Both the position numbers and the translations under genes were made by a program. DNA of 64,000 bases from an uncultured Ruminococcus sp. (GTDB taxonomy: Bacteria > Bacillota > Clostridia > Lachnospirales > Lachnospiraceae), in contig CAKRLG010000012.1 in assembly GCA_934359255.1 (NCBI GenBank), positions 5,359 through 69,358 of the forward strand, in the 5' to 3' direction. Positions 34,608 through 43,707 of this stretch are shown here, in pieces (position 1 is the stretch's first letter; each line of letters opens with the position of its first letter). The notes under the pieces are model-generated. The model was not told the DNA's origin. It saw only the letters and a list, made by a program, of their open reading frames with translations, and ran no database searches.

Positions 34608-36007
34608 CAACGAAGAAAAAAGTTCTGACAGGAATTGCCGGTGTGCTTCTGGTGACTGCGACAGCCGGCTATGGTGCGGCAGCATATTATTACAGCAGTC
34701 ATTTTTATTCACATACGGAGATCAACGGTACTGATTACGGGGAGATGACCGTTGCACAGGTGAAGAAAAAAATCGAAGATCAGATACCGTCTTATCAGAT
34801 TACAATAGAAGAAAGAAACGGGCAGGAAGAAACACTGACCGGAGAACAGCTAAAACTGACCTACCAGGATGATGGAGAAATTGATAAACTGATGGAAGAT
34901 CAGCGACCCTGGGCGTGGGTGGTTCATGCATTTACCGGTGTCCATGTGCAGTTAGAGAACATGGTGGCGGTCAATGAAGAAGCATTGAAGCAGGCAGTGG
35001 AAGGACTGGCTTGTATGCAGCCGGAGAATATGCAGGCTCCGAAGAATGCCTATGTGGGAACAACAGATGATGGCTATGCGGTGATTCCTGAGGAAGAAGG
35101 AACCACATTGGACGAAGGAAAAGTAATAGCCGGACTTCATCAGGCTCTGACGAATGGGGAGTTGACCTTTGATCTGGATGCCGGTGACTGTTATGTGAAA
35201 CCGGAGATCATGCAGGATAATGCAGAACTAAAGGCAAAAGCAGATGCAATTAATCAGAAATTATCTGCAAACCTTACCATGGACTTTGGAACAGACCGAA
35301 AAGAGGTACTGGACAAGAATACCTTAAAAGACTGGGTAGCAGAAGCAGAAGACGGAAGTTTTTCCATAGATGAAGAAAAAGTGAAAGACTATGTGGCCGG
35401 TCTTGCCAAAAAATATGATACGGTCAACAGCAAAAGGACATTTACCACAACAGCCGGTAATACCGTAACACTGACACCGGGAGACTATGGATGGGAGATT
35501 GATCAGTCCGGTACAGAGTCGAATCTGATGCAGGCGATCAATGACGGAACGCAGGGAGATTTTGAAATTGTGTATACATCCACTGCGTTGAACAGAAATG
35601 AGAATGATATCGGAAACTCTTATGTAGAACTGAGTTTGTCTGATCAGCATTTTTGGGTCTATGTGGACGGAAAACAGGTTATGGACTCAGAAGTGGTGAC
35701 CGGATGCCGGAATAAAGGAACGGAAACTCCCAAAGGTGTGTATAAAGTTAAGGGAAAAACCACAGATTATACCATGCGGGGTGAGAAAAATGCCAGTGGT
35801 AACTGGTCGTATCAGGTACACTGTAATTACTGGATACCTTTTGCAGCAGAGGATACTATTGGATTCCATGATCTGACAACCAGAAGCGACTGGAGCAGTA
35901 CTGCTTATCTGGATAATGGATCTCACGGGTGTGTGAATACACCGTTGGATAAAGTAAAAGAATTATATGATATTGTGTCATATAAGTTTCCGGTTGTAAT
36001 ATATTAA
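34604..36007 (+). CDS. L,D-transpeptidase with two peptidoglycan-binding domains
   Basis: A 467-residue cell-wall enzyme. One N-terminal membrane helix (about 7-28) anchors it with the bulk outside. Two PG_binding_4-like regions (about 40-150 and 160-330) precede the YkuD catalytic domain, which ends in DLTTRSDWSSTAYLDNGSHG and the active-site SHGCVNTP with catalytic Cys. It forms 3-3 cross-links or ties partners to peptidoglycan stem peptides. The start at 34604 overlaps a four-codon upstream frame. Two terminators follow. Confidence 0.92.
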   Translation: MTTKKKVLTGIAGVLLVTATAGYGAAAYYYSSHFYSHTEINGTDYGEMTVAQVKKKIEDQIPSYQITIEERNGQEETLTGEQLKLTYQDDGEIDKLMEDQRPWAWVVHAFTGVHVQLENMVAVNEEALKQAVEGLACMQPENMQAPKNAYVGTTDDGYAVIPEEEGTTLDEGKVIAGLHQALTNGELTFDLDAGDCYVKPEIMQDNAELKAKADAINQKLSANLTMDFGTDRKEVLDKNTLKDWVAEAEDGSFSIDEEKVKDYVAGLAKKYDTVNSKRTFTTTAGNTVTLTPGDYGWEIDQSGTESNLMQAINDGTQGDFEIVYTSTALNRNENDIGNSYVELSLSDQHFWVYVDGKQVMDSEVVTGCRNKGTETPKGVYKVKGKTTDYTMRGEKNASGNWSYQVHCNYWIPFAAEDTIGFHDLTTRSDWSSTAYLDNGSHGCVNTPLDKVKELYDIVSYKFPVVIY

Positions 36008-36011
36008 GAGA

Positions 36012-36054
36012 AAAGCTATTCTGACAGCAACAGTCTGTTCAGGATGGCTTTTTT
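36012..36054 (+). terminator. First terminator after the L,D-transpeptidase gene
   Basis: AAAGCTATTCTGACAG pairs with CTGTTCAGGATGGCTTT with mismatches; T-run at 36049-36054. Confidence 0.8.
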
Positions 36055-36073
36055 GCGTTGCCAAGCATACGAC

Positions 36074-36097
36074 AAAAAGGTCCGGTGGACCTTTTTT
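36074..36097 (+). terminator. Second, tandem terminator
   Basis: AAAAAGGTCC, GGT loop, GGACCTTTTTT; perfect ten-pair stem, symmetric enough to work in both directions. Confidence 0.85.
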
Positions 36098-36133
36098 AGT
36101 TAAGTCGATTTTGACCGAAAATAAAGTCGGAAT

Positions 36134-36167
36134 TGACACTGTCACTTTTAGCTGAACATAGTATACT
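36134..36167 (+). promoter_or_regulatory. Promoter/operator region of the MFS-sda operon
   Basis: CTGTCA at 36139-36144, 17-base spacer, TATACT at 36162-36167. TGACACTGTCA at 36134-36144 is an 11-base palindrome over the -35 box. Confidence 0.5.
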
Positions 36168-36238
36168 GAAATTGTTTCTGTTATGGGGGAAATAGTAAAA
36201 TAAAGACAAGATTCAGACGGGAAAGGATTGAACAGGAG

Positions 36239-37429
36239 ATGAATTCAAAAAAATTAACTGCGCAGTGTGCTGTGTTACAGGGGAGCTATTGGGTGGCGGT
36301 CTGTGCAATCAATGGGTTTGCAACGGTATTTTTATTACATATCGGGTTGAAAAGTTCTCAGATAGGAGTCGTGCTGGCTCTTGGAAATATTCTGGGAGTT
36401 ATATTACAGCCGTTTGTTGCAGCGGCGGCGGATCGAGCAAAACGGGTAACTTTACAACAGATGACTGCAGGGATGGCAAGCGCCATCATCCTGCTGCTGA
36501 TTCTGATGCAGTGTATGTCAAAAATGGTACCGGGAATCGTGCTGTCATTTTTGTTTGTTAATATGTTATTACAGGTGGTACAGCCACTGATCAATTCTAT
36601 CAGTATGTATTATGTGAATCATGGTATCTATGTGGATTTTGGAATTGGAAGAGGAGTGGGCTCTGCATCCTATGCGGTAGCAGCTTCATTTTTGGGGATC
36701 CTGATCGGCAGGTATTATGGTCTGGCAATTATGGGTGTTGGATGTCTGTCTTTTGCGGTGATGTTCGTTACCTTAATTTCCATGCCGGTTGTGAAAGAGC
36801 CGAATGAAAGTAAAAAAGAAGAACAGAGAGACACTGCAAACAGGAAGACGGATGGCGGGATTCTGGAATTTGCACGTCGCTATCGAAATTATATGCTGGT
36901 ATTGCTGGGCATGATATTAATCTATGTAGAAAGTACATATGTGAACAATTATCTGATCCATATTGTGGATAGTCTCGGGGGAGATATAAAACGGATGGGA
37001 ACACTGCTGACAGTATCCGCAATGAGTGAACTTCCCACGATGTTGTTGTTTTCCAGGCTGGTTGGCAAATGGGACAGCAGAAAACTGATTCGGTTTGCAG
37101 CGGTAATGTTTTCTGTGAAAGCATTGGGGTATCTGGTGTGTGGCAGTATATCGTTCCTGTATGTAGTGCAGATGCTGCAGATGTTATCATTTGCATTATG
37201 TCTGCCTTCTGCGGTATACTATGTAAATGAAACGATGGCTGTGGAAGACAGAGTGAAGGGTCAGTCGCTGCTGATTGCGTCAAGTACCATGGGAGGGGTA
37301 TTTGGCAGCCTGTCCGGTGGTGTACTTGTGGATTTTGCCGGAATAAAGGCAATGCTTGCAACCGGTCTTGGACTGTCCATGATCGGCACGGCAATCGTGT
37401 GCATTTTTGTATCGCGAAAAGACAACTAG
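36239..37429 (+). CDS. Major facilitator superfamily transporter
   Basis: A 396-residue, 12-helix MFS protein close to the MFS_1-like (LacY/nucleoside-symporter) group. GSYWVAVCAINGFATVFLLH in helix 1, AAAADRAKR in the loop after helix 2 (the DRxxR-like motif) and a charged central loop (about 190-210) are visible. Substrate cannot be read. The stop is nine bases before sdaAB, so the three genes are an operon; a role in serine or a related solute is possible but only from context. AAAGGA lies 11 bases before the ATG. Confidence 0.87.
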   Translation: MNSKKLTAQCAVLQGSYWVAVCAINGFATVFLLHIGLKSSQIGVVLALGNILGVILQPFVAAAADRAKRVTLQQMTAGMASAIILLLILMQCMSKMVPGIVLSFLFVNMLLQVVQPLINSISMYYVNHGIYVDFGIGRGVGSASYAVAASFLGILIGRYYGLAIMGVGCLSFAVMFVTLISMPVVKEPNESKKEEQRDTANRKTDGGILEFARRYRNYMLVLLGMILIYVESTYVNNYLIHIVDSLGGDIKRMGTLLTVSAMSELPTMLLFSRLVGKWDSRKLIRFAAVMFSVKALGYLVCGSISFLYVVQMLQMLSFALCLPSAVYYVNETMAVEDRVKGQSLLIASSTMGGVFGSLSGGVLVDFAGIKAMLATGLGLSMIGTAIVCIFVSRKDN

Positions 37430-37438
37430 GAGGAAACG

Positions 37439-38107
37439 ATGAATTTTATCAGTGCGTTTGAGGTGATCGGCCCCAATATGGTGGGACCGTCCAGTTCCCA
37501 TACAGCGGGAGCAGTATCTATCGGAAAGATGGCAAGAAAGCTTTTCAAAGAAAAAGTGACAGAGGTGACATTCACTCTGTATGGTTCTTTTGCAAGAACG
37601 TATAAAGGACATGGTACAGACCGGGCATTGCTTGGCGGCGTACTTGGATTTGCAACCGATGATCTGCGGATCAGGGATGCATTTTCCTGGGCAGAGAAGA
37701 TGGGAGTGAAATATCAGTATATCGCTGATAAGGAGTTTGTTCCGGATCATCCGAATACCGTGGATATCCGGATGACAGGAGAAAAGGGCACCAAGATGCA
37801 GGTGCAGGGACAGTCCATCGGTGGCGGCAAGATCAAAATCACCCAGATCAACGGTATCAATGTGGAATTTACCGGAGAATACAGTACGCTGGTGGTAAAA
37901 CAGATCGACAAACCAGGTGTGGTAACACATATTACGCAGTGTCTGAGCAATCAGAATGTAAATATTGCTTTCATGCGGCTGTTCCGTGAGGGCAAGGGAA
38001 AAACGGCTTATTCTGTTGTGGAATCGGATGAGCGGATCCCGGATGAGATTCTGGAAGAGATTCGACAGAACCCGTATGTGCAGGAAATATTGCTGATTCA
38101 GATATAG
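37439..38107 (+). CDS. sdaAB: L-serine dehydratase, beta subunit
   Basis: A 222-residue beta chain of the Fe-S-dependent clostridial serine dehydratase, which turns L-serine into pyruvate and ammonia. The GPNMVGPSSSHTAGAVSIGK motif at the N terminus is the family mark; the C terminus is an ACT domain (about 150-220; LVVKQIDKPGVVTHITQCLS) that may bind serine. AGGAGGAAACG precedes the ATG. It is followed by the alpha chain after 13 bases, the standard order in Firmicutes. Confidence 0.97.
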   Translation: MNFISAFEVIGPNMVGPSSSHTAGAVSIGKMARKLFKEKVTEVTFTLYGSFARTYKGHGTDRALLGGVLGFATDDLRIRDAFSWAEKMGVKYQYIADKEFVPDHPNTVDIRMTGEKGTKMQVQGQSIGGGKIKITQINGINVEFTGEYSTLVVKQIDKPGVVTHITQCLSNQNVNIAFMRLFREGKGKTAYSVVESDERIPDEILEEIRQNPYVQEILLIQI

Positions 38108-38120
38108 GAGAGACGGACAG

Positions 38121-38990
38121 ATGACAGATTTTAAAAACGGACAGGAATTATTAGAAGTATGTAAGAAAAAGCAGTGTTCGATCTCCGAAGTGATGAAACA
38201 GCGGGAGATCGAAGGTACATCCTCCACAAAAAAAGAAGTGGAAGATAAGATGGGAAAAGCCCTCGCCATCATGAAAGAGGCAGTAAGAAAGCCATTAGAA
38301 GACCCGAAACCGTCCATGAGCGGACTGATCGGCGGGGAGGCAAAGAAGATTACCGGATACAGAGAGAGCGGGACAAATGTCTGCGGAACGTTTATGAACA
38401 AACTGATCGCTTACAGTATGGCGGTTCTGGAAGTCAACGCTTCGATGGGGGTCATCGTTGCGGCACCGACTGCAGGATCATCCGGTGTGGTTCCTGGAGT
38501 GTTACTGGCACTGCAGGAGGAAAAAGGATTCAGCGATGAACAGATGACGGATGCATTGTTTCATACGGCGGCCATCGGCTATCTGCTGATGCGGAATGCT
38601 TCCGTGGCAGGTGCGGAGGCAGGCTGTCAGGCAGAGGTAGGTGCTGCATCGGCGATGGCTGCTGCTGCTGTGACAGAACTGATGGGTGGAACACCGGAGA
38701 TGTGTCTGCAGGCAGCAGCTATGGCAATCTCAAATCTGCTTGGTCTGGTCTGTGACCCGGTGGCAGGATTGGTGGAAGTTCCCTGCCAGAGCAGAAATGC
38801 GGTGGGTGCGGTCAATGCTGTGACCTGTGCGGAGATCGCACTGAGTGGCGTGGTGTATCCGATTCCCTTTGATGAGATGGTGGATGCGATGTACAAAGTA
38901 GGAAAAAGCATCCCGTTTGAACTGCGTGAGACAGCCATCGGTGGATGTGCGGGAACACCCACCGGATGTGGAATGCGTTGCAGAATCTGA
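38121..38990 (+). CDS. sdaAA: L-serine dehydratase, alpha subunit
   Basis: A 289-residue alpha chain with the 4Fe-4S active site. The cysteines that ligate the cluster are seen in GLVCDPVAGLVEVPCQSRNA and the late AGTPTGCGMRCRI; VIVAAPTAGSSGVVPGVLL is the second conserved block. The cluster activates the serine hydroxyl, which makes the enzyme oxygen-labile and suits an anaerobe. It ends the MFS-sdaAB-sdaAA operon. The T-box leader begins about 130 bases later. Confidence 0.97.
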   Translation: MTDFKNGQELLEVCKKKQCSISEVMKQREIEGTSSTKKEVEDKMGKALAIMKEAVRKPLEDPKPSMSGLIGGEAKKITGYRESGTNVCGTFMNKLIAYSMAVLEVNASMGVIVAAPTAGSSGVVPGVLLALQEEKGFSDEQMTDALFHTAAIGYLLMRNASVAGAEAGCQAEVGAASAMAAAAVTELMGGTPEMCLQAAAMAISNLLGLVCDPVAGLVEVPCQSRNAVGAVNAVTCAEIALSGVVYPIPFDEMVDAMYKVGKSIPFELRETAIGGCAGTPTGCGMRCRI

Positions 38991-39120
38991 CGGAAAAACG
39001 ACAGAAAAATAAAAAATGTATAAAATCTTTACAAAAGAAAAATGAATTTTGTATAAATCGACCGTTGTGTGAAAAAAACAAAAGTGGTAAAACTAATATA
39101 AGCTCAAATAAAGAAAAACA

Positions 39121-39345
39121 TTGATGAAGACAAGTTACACAGGAAGATTTCTTTCAGAGAGTTGCCGGCTGGTGTAAGACAACAGAAAACCTGAGGTAAT
39201 ATCCCTTCGGAGTATCCGCTCTGAAAATGAAGTAAGAGCAGACGGCACTCACCGTTATCGGAGATCTGTTATCACCGGGAAACCGGCTGACAGTACAAAA
39301 GAGATTGTCGTTATGACAATAAAGCAGAGTGGTACCGCGGAAAAG
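39121..39345 (+). promoter_or_regulatory. T-box riboswitch leader before cstA
   Basis: The antiterminator T-box AGAGTGGTACCGCGG is at 39326-39340. Stem I is marked by TTTCAGAGAG and GGCTGGTG near 39152-39173. By hand folding, GAAG and GTTAC pair with CTTC and GTAAT, leaving a specifier loop with ATCC near 39201-39204, which would read ATC (Ile) or TCC (Ser). The exact codon is not settled. Confidence 0.92.
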
Positions 39346-39351
39346 ATTCGT

Positions 39352-39383
39352 CCCTGCAGCAAATAAAGCTGCAGGGCTTTTTA
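39352..39383 (+). terminator. T-box regulated terminator
   Basis: CCCTGCAGC (39352-39360), seven-base loop, GCTGCAGGG (39368-39376), then CTTTTTATTTT. It should form when the tRNA is charged. Confidence 0.9.
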
Positions 39384-39474
39384 TTTTGAAAGAGTGAAAA
39401 ACTCAGGGTATCCCTTATGCGACAGGGAAGTCGTTCATGTTTTCTGAATGAGTCAGAAAAAGGAGGAAAAAAAC

Positions 39475-41166
39475 ATGAGTGGTATTATGATGATGGTAAT
39501 TGCCATTGTGGTATTAGGCGGAGCCTATATCTTCTATGGCCGTTACCTCGAGAAAAAATGGGGCATTGATCCCAACGCCAAAACTCCGGCTTATGAAATG
39601 GAAGACGGCGTAGACTATGTGCCTGCTGATACCAATATCGTATTTGGTCATCAGTTCGCATCCATCGCAGGTGCAGGCCCGATCAACGGACCGATCCAGG
39701 CTGCAATCTTCGGATGGCTGCCGGTACTGTTATGGATCCTGATCGGTGGTGTATTCTTCGGAGCAGTGCAGGATTTCTCTGCAATGTATGCTTCTGTAAA
39801 GAATAAAGGACGTTCCATCGGATCTATCATTGAAACTTATATCGGAAAAACAGGAAAGAAGCTGTTCCTTCTGTTTTGCTGGCTGTTCTGTATCCTGGTT
39901 GTCGCTGCTTTCGCTGATGTCGTAGCAGGTACTTTTAACGGATTCTTAACCGCAGATGACGGAACCGTATCCAAGATCACGGCAAACGGAGCAGTAGCAA
40001 CAACTTCTATGATATTTATCGTTGAAGCTGTATGTCTTGGTATGATCCTTCGTTACGGAAAACTGCATAAATGGGTGAACACAGCAATCGCAATCGTAAT
40101 GCTGATCGGAGCAGTAGCACTGGGCATGAACTTCCCGATGTTTCTGCCGAGAACTACCTGGCATGTGATCATCTTCATCTACATCCTGATCGCATCGGTA
40201 GCTCCTGTATGGAGTCTGTTGCAGCCTCGTGACTACCTGAACAGTTACCTGCTGATCTTCATGATCATTGCAGCCATCATAGGTGTATTCGTAGCAAATC
40301 CACAGTGTCACCTGGAAGCATTTACTTCCTTTAATGTAGACGGACAGACGCTGTTCCCGATCCTGTTTGTAACCATCGCCTGTGGTGCTGTATCCGGTTT
40401 CCATTCACTGGTATCTTCCGGAACTGCATCTAAACAGATCAAAAACGAAAAGAACATGCTTCCGGTATCTTTTGGTGCCATGCTGATGGAAAGTATGCTG
40501 GCTATCATCGCTCTGATCGCAGTGGCATCTTTTGCAAAAGGTGAAGCAGCAGCACAGGGTCTGACCACACAGCCGCAGATCTTCGCAGGAGCAATTGCGA
40601 ACTTCCTGGAAGTCATCGGTCTGCCACATACTCTGGTATTTACCCTGATCAACCTGGCCGTATCTGCATTCGCACTGACATCTCTGGATTCGGTAGCCCG
40701 TGTCGGACGTCTGTCCTTCCAGGAATTCTTCCAGGATAACGATGTGGATGAAAAAGATTACACACCATTCCGTAAACTGATGGTAAACAAATATTTTGCG
40801 ACAATCCTGACACTGGTACTGGCTTACCTGCTGGCAAAAGTAGGATACGCTGAGATCTGGCCACTGTTCGGTTCTGCCAACCAGCTGTTGTCCGTACTTG
40901 CTTTGGTAGCATGTGCCGTGTTCCTGAAAAAAACAAAACGTCAGGGTATTATGCTGTGGGCTCCTGCAGTATTCATGATGGCTGTTACTTTCAGCGCACT
41001 GGGTCTTACCATCTACAAACTGACCGGTGCTCTGACGACCACAGGTCTGGATCTTGGAAATACTCTGCAGCTGATCTTCGCAGTTCTGCTTCTGATCCTT
41101 GGTGTGATCGTAGCAGTACAGGGCATTAAGAAACTGTTCGAAAAACCACAGGAAAAGGCAGCATAA
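39475..41166 (+). CDS. cstA: CstA family carbon-starvation transporter
   Basis: A 563-residue membrane protein with about 15 helices. CstA homologues carry peptides or pyruvate across the membrane. The family pattern is plain: RYLEKKWGIDPNAKTPAYEM, the GHQFASIAGAGPINGPIQAAI block, QDFSAMYASVKNKGRSIG and the late ALTSLDSVARVGRLSFQEFF. ATG at 39475 follows AAAGGAGG by eight bases; the frame also opens at 39448. It is controlled by a T-box, so a charged-tRNA signal drives it; that favours an amino-acid or peptide role over a pure carbon-starvation role. It follows the serine dehydratase operon. Confidence 0.93.
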   Translation: MSGIMMMVIAIVVLGGAYIFYGRYLEKKWGIDPNAKTPAYEMEDGVDYVPADTNIVFGHQFASIAGAGPINGPIQAAIFGWLPVLLWILIGGVFFGAVQDFSAMYASVKNKGRSIGSIIETYIGKTGKKLFLLFCWLFCILVVAAFADVVAGTFNGFLTADDGTVSKITANGAVATTSMIFIVEAVCLGMILRYGKLHKWVNTAIAIVMLIGAVALGMNFPMFLPRTTWHVIIFIYILIASVAPVWSLLQPRDYLNSYLLIFMIIAAIIGVFVANPQCHLEAFTSFNVDGQTLFPILFVTIACGAVSGFHSLVSSGTASKQIKNEKNMLPVSFGAMLMESMLAIIALIAVASFAKGEAAAQGLTTQPQIFAGAIANFLEVIGLPHTLVFTLINLAVSAFALTSLDSVARVGRLSFQEFFQDNDVDEKDYTPFRKLMVNKYFATILTLVLAYLLAKVGYAEIWPLFGSANQLLSVLALVACAVFLKKTKRQGIMLWAPAVFMMAVTFSALGLTIYKLTGALTTTGLDLGNTLQLIFAVLLLILGVIVAVQGIKKLFEKPQEKAA

Positions 41167-41204
41167 TCGAACAGAGATTTACCTGAATAAAATAAATACT
41201 AGTA

Positions 41205-41260
41205 AAAAGGCTTTCACAGTCGGAAATACATATAAATCCGACCTGAGAAAGCCTTTTTAT
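41205..41260 (+). terminator. Terminator after cstA
   Basis: AAAAGGCTTTC pairs with GAAAGCCTTTT, with an inner GTCGGA/TCCGAC stem, followed by TTTATTT. Confidence 0.87.
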
Positions 41261-41264
41261 TTAC

Positions 41265-41394
41265 GCGAGCAACGAGCCAAAGTCCGTGCTTGCACGAGAC
41301 CTTGGCGACTGCCGCGTTAACGAGCGTCAGCGAGTATAGAGGCGAGCAACGAGCCAAAGTCCGTGCTTGCACGAGACCTTGGCGACTGCCGCGT
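41265..41394. repeat. Perfect 53-base direct repeat, two copies
   Basis: 41265-41317 and 41342-41394 are identical over 53 bases, separated by 24 bases. Each copy holds a hairpin-prone segment (CCAAAGTC...GACCTTGG). The unit is GC-rich beside AT-rich flanks and does not code. It looks like a REP-type or other small mobile repeat; a genome search for more copies is needed. Confidence 0.85.
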
Positions 41395-41424
41395 AAAATT
41401 TTTTAAAAAAACATAAAAACATAG

Positions 41425-41453
41425 TTGACAAGTAGGTATAAGGGAATTATAAT
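41425..41453 (+). promoter_or_regulatory. Consensus promoter for cysK
   Basis: TTGACA at 41425-41430, 17-base spacer, TATAAT at 41448-41453. Confidence 0.88.
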
Positions 41454-41479
41454 ACACTCAACAAAACAAAACAACTTCC

Positions 41480-41507
41480 GTAGCTGCGAGGGGATCGAAC
41501 AGTTGCG
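41480..41507 (+). promoter_or_regulatory. Imperfect inverted repeat in the cysK leader
   Basis: GTAGCTG and CAGTTGC arms around GCGAGGGGATCGAA. It lies after the promoter and resembles the hairpins at 18249 and 26792. Possibly the same repeat family. Confidence 0.4.
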
Positions 41508-41538
41508 AAATAAAAAAAGAAAAGAGAGGAAATGTATT

Positions 41539-42471
41539 ATGGGAAATATTTATAAGGGAACCTTAGGACTGATCGGAAACACCCCGCTGGTTGAAGTGGT
41601 AAACGTAGAAAAAGAACTGGGTCTGGAAGCTACTCTTCTGGTTAAACTGGAATATTTTAATCCGGCCGGAAGTGTCAAAGACCGTATCGCAAAAGCAATG
41701 ATCGAAGATGCAGAAGAAAAAGGACTCTTAAAAGAAGGTTCCGTGATCATTGAACCTACATCCGGTAATACCGGAATCGGTCTGGCATCCATCGCAGCAT
41801 CCAAGGGATACCGTATCATCCTGACCATGCCGGAAACCATGAGTGTGGAGAGAAGAAACATCCTGAAAGCATATGGCGCAGAACTGGTGCTGACAGAAGG
41901 AGCAAAAGGAATGAAAGGAGCCATCGCTAAAGCAGACGAACTGGCCAAAGAGATTCCGAACAGCTTTATCCCGGGTCAGTTTGTAAACCCTGCCAACCCG
42001 AAGGTACACCGTGAGACAACCGGTCCGGAAATCTGGAAGGATACCGACGGAAAAGTGGATATCTTTGTTGCCGGTGTGGGAACCGGCGGAACACTGACGG
42101 GAACCGGCGAATATCTGAAATCCCAGAACCCGGATGTAAAGGTGATCGCCATGGAGCCTGCAACTTCTCCGGTACTTTCCCAGGGTAAGAGCGGTGCTCA
42201 TAAGATTCAGGGAATCGGTGCTGGATTTGTACCGGATGTACTGAACACCAAGGTATACGATGAAGTTGTTACCGTAGAAAACGATGATGCATTTGCCGGA
42301 GCAAAACTGCTGGCAAAGAAAGAGGGTATTCTGGTAGGTATCTCCTCCGGTGCAGCCCTTCAGGCAGCGATCGAACTGGCAAAACGTCCGGAAAACAAAG
42401 GCAAAACAATCGTTGCACTGCTTCCGGATACCGGTGACAGATATTACTCCACACCATTGTTTACAGAATAA
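41539..42471 (+). CDS. cysK: Cysteine synthase A (O-acetylserine sulfhydrylase)
   Basis: CysK replaces the acetyl group of O-acetylserine with sulfide to give cysteine, using PLP. The 310-residue product has [14 protein letters not shown] (PLP Lys), [15 protein letters not shown] (substrate loop), [15 protein letters not shown] (phosphate loop) and [14 protein letters not shown] at 41539 is chosen because GAGAGG lies upstream and homologues start there; the open frame upstream covers the promoter. It is a single-gene unit between two terminators. No serine acetyltransferase gene is adjacent. Confidence 0.97.
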   Translation: MGNIYKGTLGLIGNTPLVEVVNVEKELGLEATLLVKLEYFNPAGSVKDRIAKAMIEDAEEKGLLKEGSVIIEPTSGNTGIGLASIAASKGYRIILTMPETMSVERRNILKAYGAELVLTEGAKGMKGAIAKADELAKEIPNSFIPGQFVNPANPKVHRETTGPEIWKDTDGKVDIFVAGVGTGGTLTGTGEYLKSQNPDVKVIAMEPATSPVLSQGKSGAHKIQGIGAGFVPDVLNTKVYDEVVTVENDDAFAGAKLLAKKEGILVGISSGAALQAAIELAKRPENKGKTIVALLPDTGDRYYSTPLFTE

Positions 42472-42486
42472 AATTATAAAAGACGG

Positions 42487-42518
42487 ACGGACTGCTGCGA
42501 AAGCTGCAGTCCGTTTTC
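42487..42518 (+). terminator. Terminator after cysK
   Basis: ACGGACTGC (42487-42495) pairs with GCAGTCCGT (42506-42514), followed by TTTT. Confidence 0.82.
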
Positions 42519-42639
42519 GCGTATTTATACACAGAACTGTCTGGAATACCGGGAAAGGTGATGAGAAAATGTCGATAACAGACCTTTGTATATAAATATG
42601 CGGTGAGAATACAGAAAATCGTCATTTTATGTGTTCCTT

Positions 42640-42646
42640 TGTCGAA
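42640..42646 (+). promoter_or_regulatory. 0A box upstream of spo0A
   Basis: TGTCGAA matches the Spo0A box core exactly. It lies 30 bases before the -35 box at 42677, a usual place for autoregulation. Confidence 0.65.
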
Positions 42647-42676
42647 CGAAAAATAGGAAAACTCTGTTGTCATATC

Positions 42677-42705
42677 TTGAACCAAAAAAAGATTTTTTTT
42701 ATAAT
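42677..42705 (+). promoter_or_regulatory. Promoter of spo0A
   Basis: TTGAAC at 42677-42682, 17-base spacer, consensus TATAAT at 42700-42705. Confidence 0.77.
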
Positions 42706-42786
42706 AGAATCAACATTTGGAACACAGTAATCTGTGGTAGGGCCCATAATTTCCAAAATACTAAGTAGATGGAGGAGTTAGTTAGA

Positions 42787-43593
42787 ATGGAAAAATTAAA
42801 CGTAGCCATAGCAGATGATAATGAACGAATGGTGGATCTTCTCAGTACACTGGTAAAAGGAGATAAAGAGTTGGAACTTGTCGGTCAGGCAGCCGACGGA
42901 CAGGAAATATACAAAATTATAAAAGAGAAAGAGCCGGATGTGGTATTGCTGGATATTATCATGCCCAAGATGGATGGAATTACAGTTATGGAAAAGCTGA
43001 ATGAAGATCCGTCTGTCAGAAAACGACCGGCTTTTATTATTATATCGGCAGTCGGCCAGGAACGGATCATCGAAGATGCCTTTCGGCTGGGTGCCTGCTA
43101 CTATATTATGAAACCTTTTGATAATGACATGGTTTTGAATCGGATCAAACAGTTCCGCAAGTTTGGAAAAGGAATCCGCAGAGAGAACAGGGGAACGGGC
43201 AATTTAGGGAGAGCAGGAGAAATATCGGAAAAAAATCTGCAGATTGATGTAACCGATATTATACATGAAATTGGTGTGCCGGCGCATATCAAAGGATACC
43301 AGTATCTGCGGGATGCAATCATGATGTCGGTGGAAGATATGGAGATGCTCAATTCTATTACCAAGATTCTGTATCCCACCATTGCCAAGAAACACCAGAC
43401 TACACCGAGCCGTGTGGAACGAGCGATCCGTCATGCTATCGAGGTGGCCTGGAGCCGCGGAAAGATGGATACGATCGATGCACTTTTCGGTTATACAGTA
43501 AGCAACGGAAAGGGAAAACCGACGAATTCGGAGTTTATCGCTTTGATTGCGGACAAAATCCGACTGGAATATGAACATGGTACACTCCATTGA
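42787..43593 (+). CDS. spo0A: Sporulation master regulator Spo0A
   Basis: Spo0A is the phosphorylated regulator that starts sporulation. The 268-residue product has a receiver domain (1-125; IADDNERM, phospho-Asp in [12 protein letters not shown], Lys in YIMKPFDND) and the Spo0A_C DNA-binding domain (about 150-268; [19 protein letters not shown] and [20 protein letters not shown], the recognition helix). ATG at 42787 follows GGAGGAG by nine bases; an upstream ATG at 42769 has no such site. In many clostridia spoIVB lies beside spo0A; here the neighbours are cysK and glgA. The gene shows the organism can sporulate or descends from spore formers. Confidence 0.97.
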   Translation: MEKLNVAIADDNERMVDLLSTLVKGDKELELVGQAADGQEIYKIIKEKEPDVVLLDIIMPKMDGITVMEKLNEDPSVRKRPAFIIISAVGQERIIEDAFRLGACYYIMKPFDNDMVLNRIKQFRKFGKGIRRENRGTGNLGRAGEISEKNLQIDVTDIIHEIGVPAHIKGYQYLRDAIMMSVEDMEMLNSITKILYPTIAKKHQTTPSRVERAIRHAIEVAWSRGKMDTIDALFGYTVSNGKGKPTNSEFIALIADKIRLEYEHGTLH

Positions 43594-43707
43594 TAGAATG
43601 AGATGAAAAATGCATAAAAAAACAGGCATAACCCCTTTCCTGTTTGGTAAAAATGCGATATAATATAAGGCAGATGTTGTTATTAGGAAAAACAGGAGGT
43701 TATTCGC

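Noticed and set aside
41265..41394. CRISPR array reading of the direct repeats
   Set aside because: Only two units of 53 bases with one 24-base spacer, and no cas gene.
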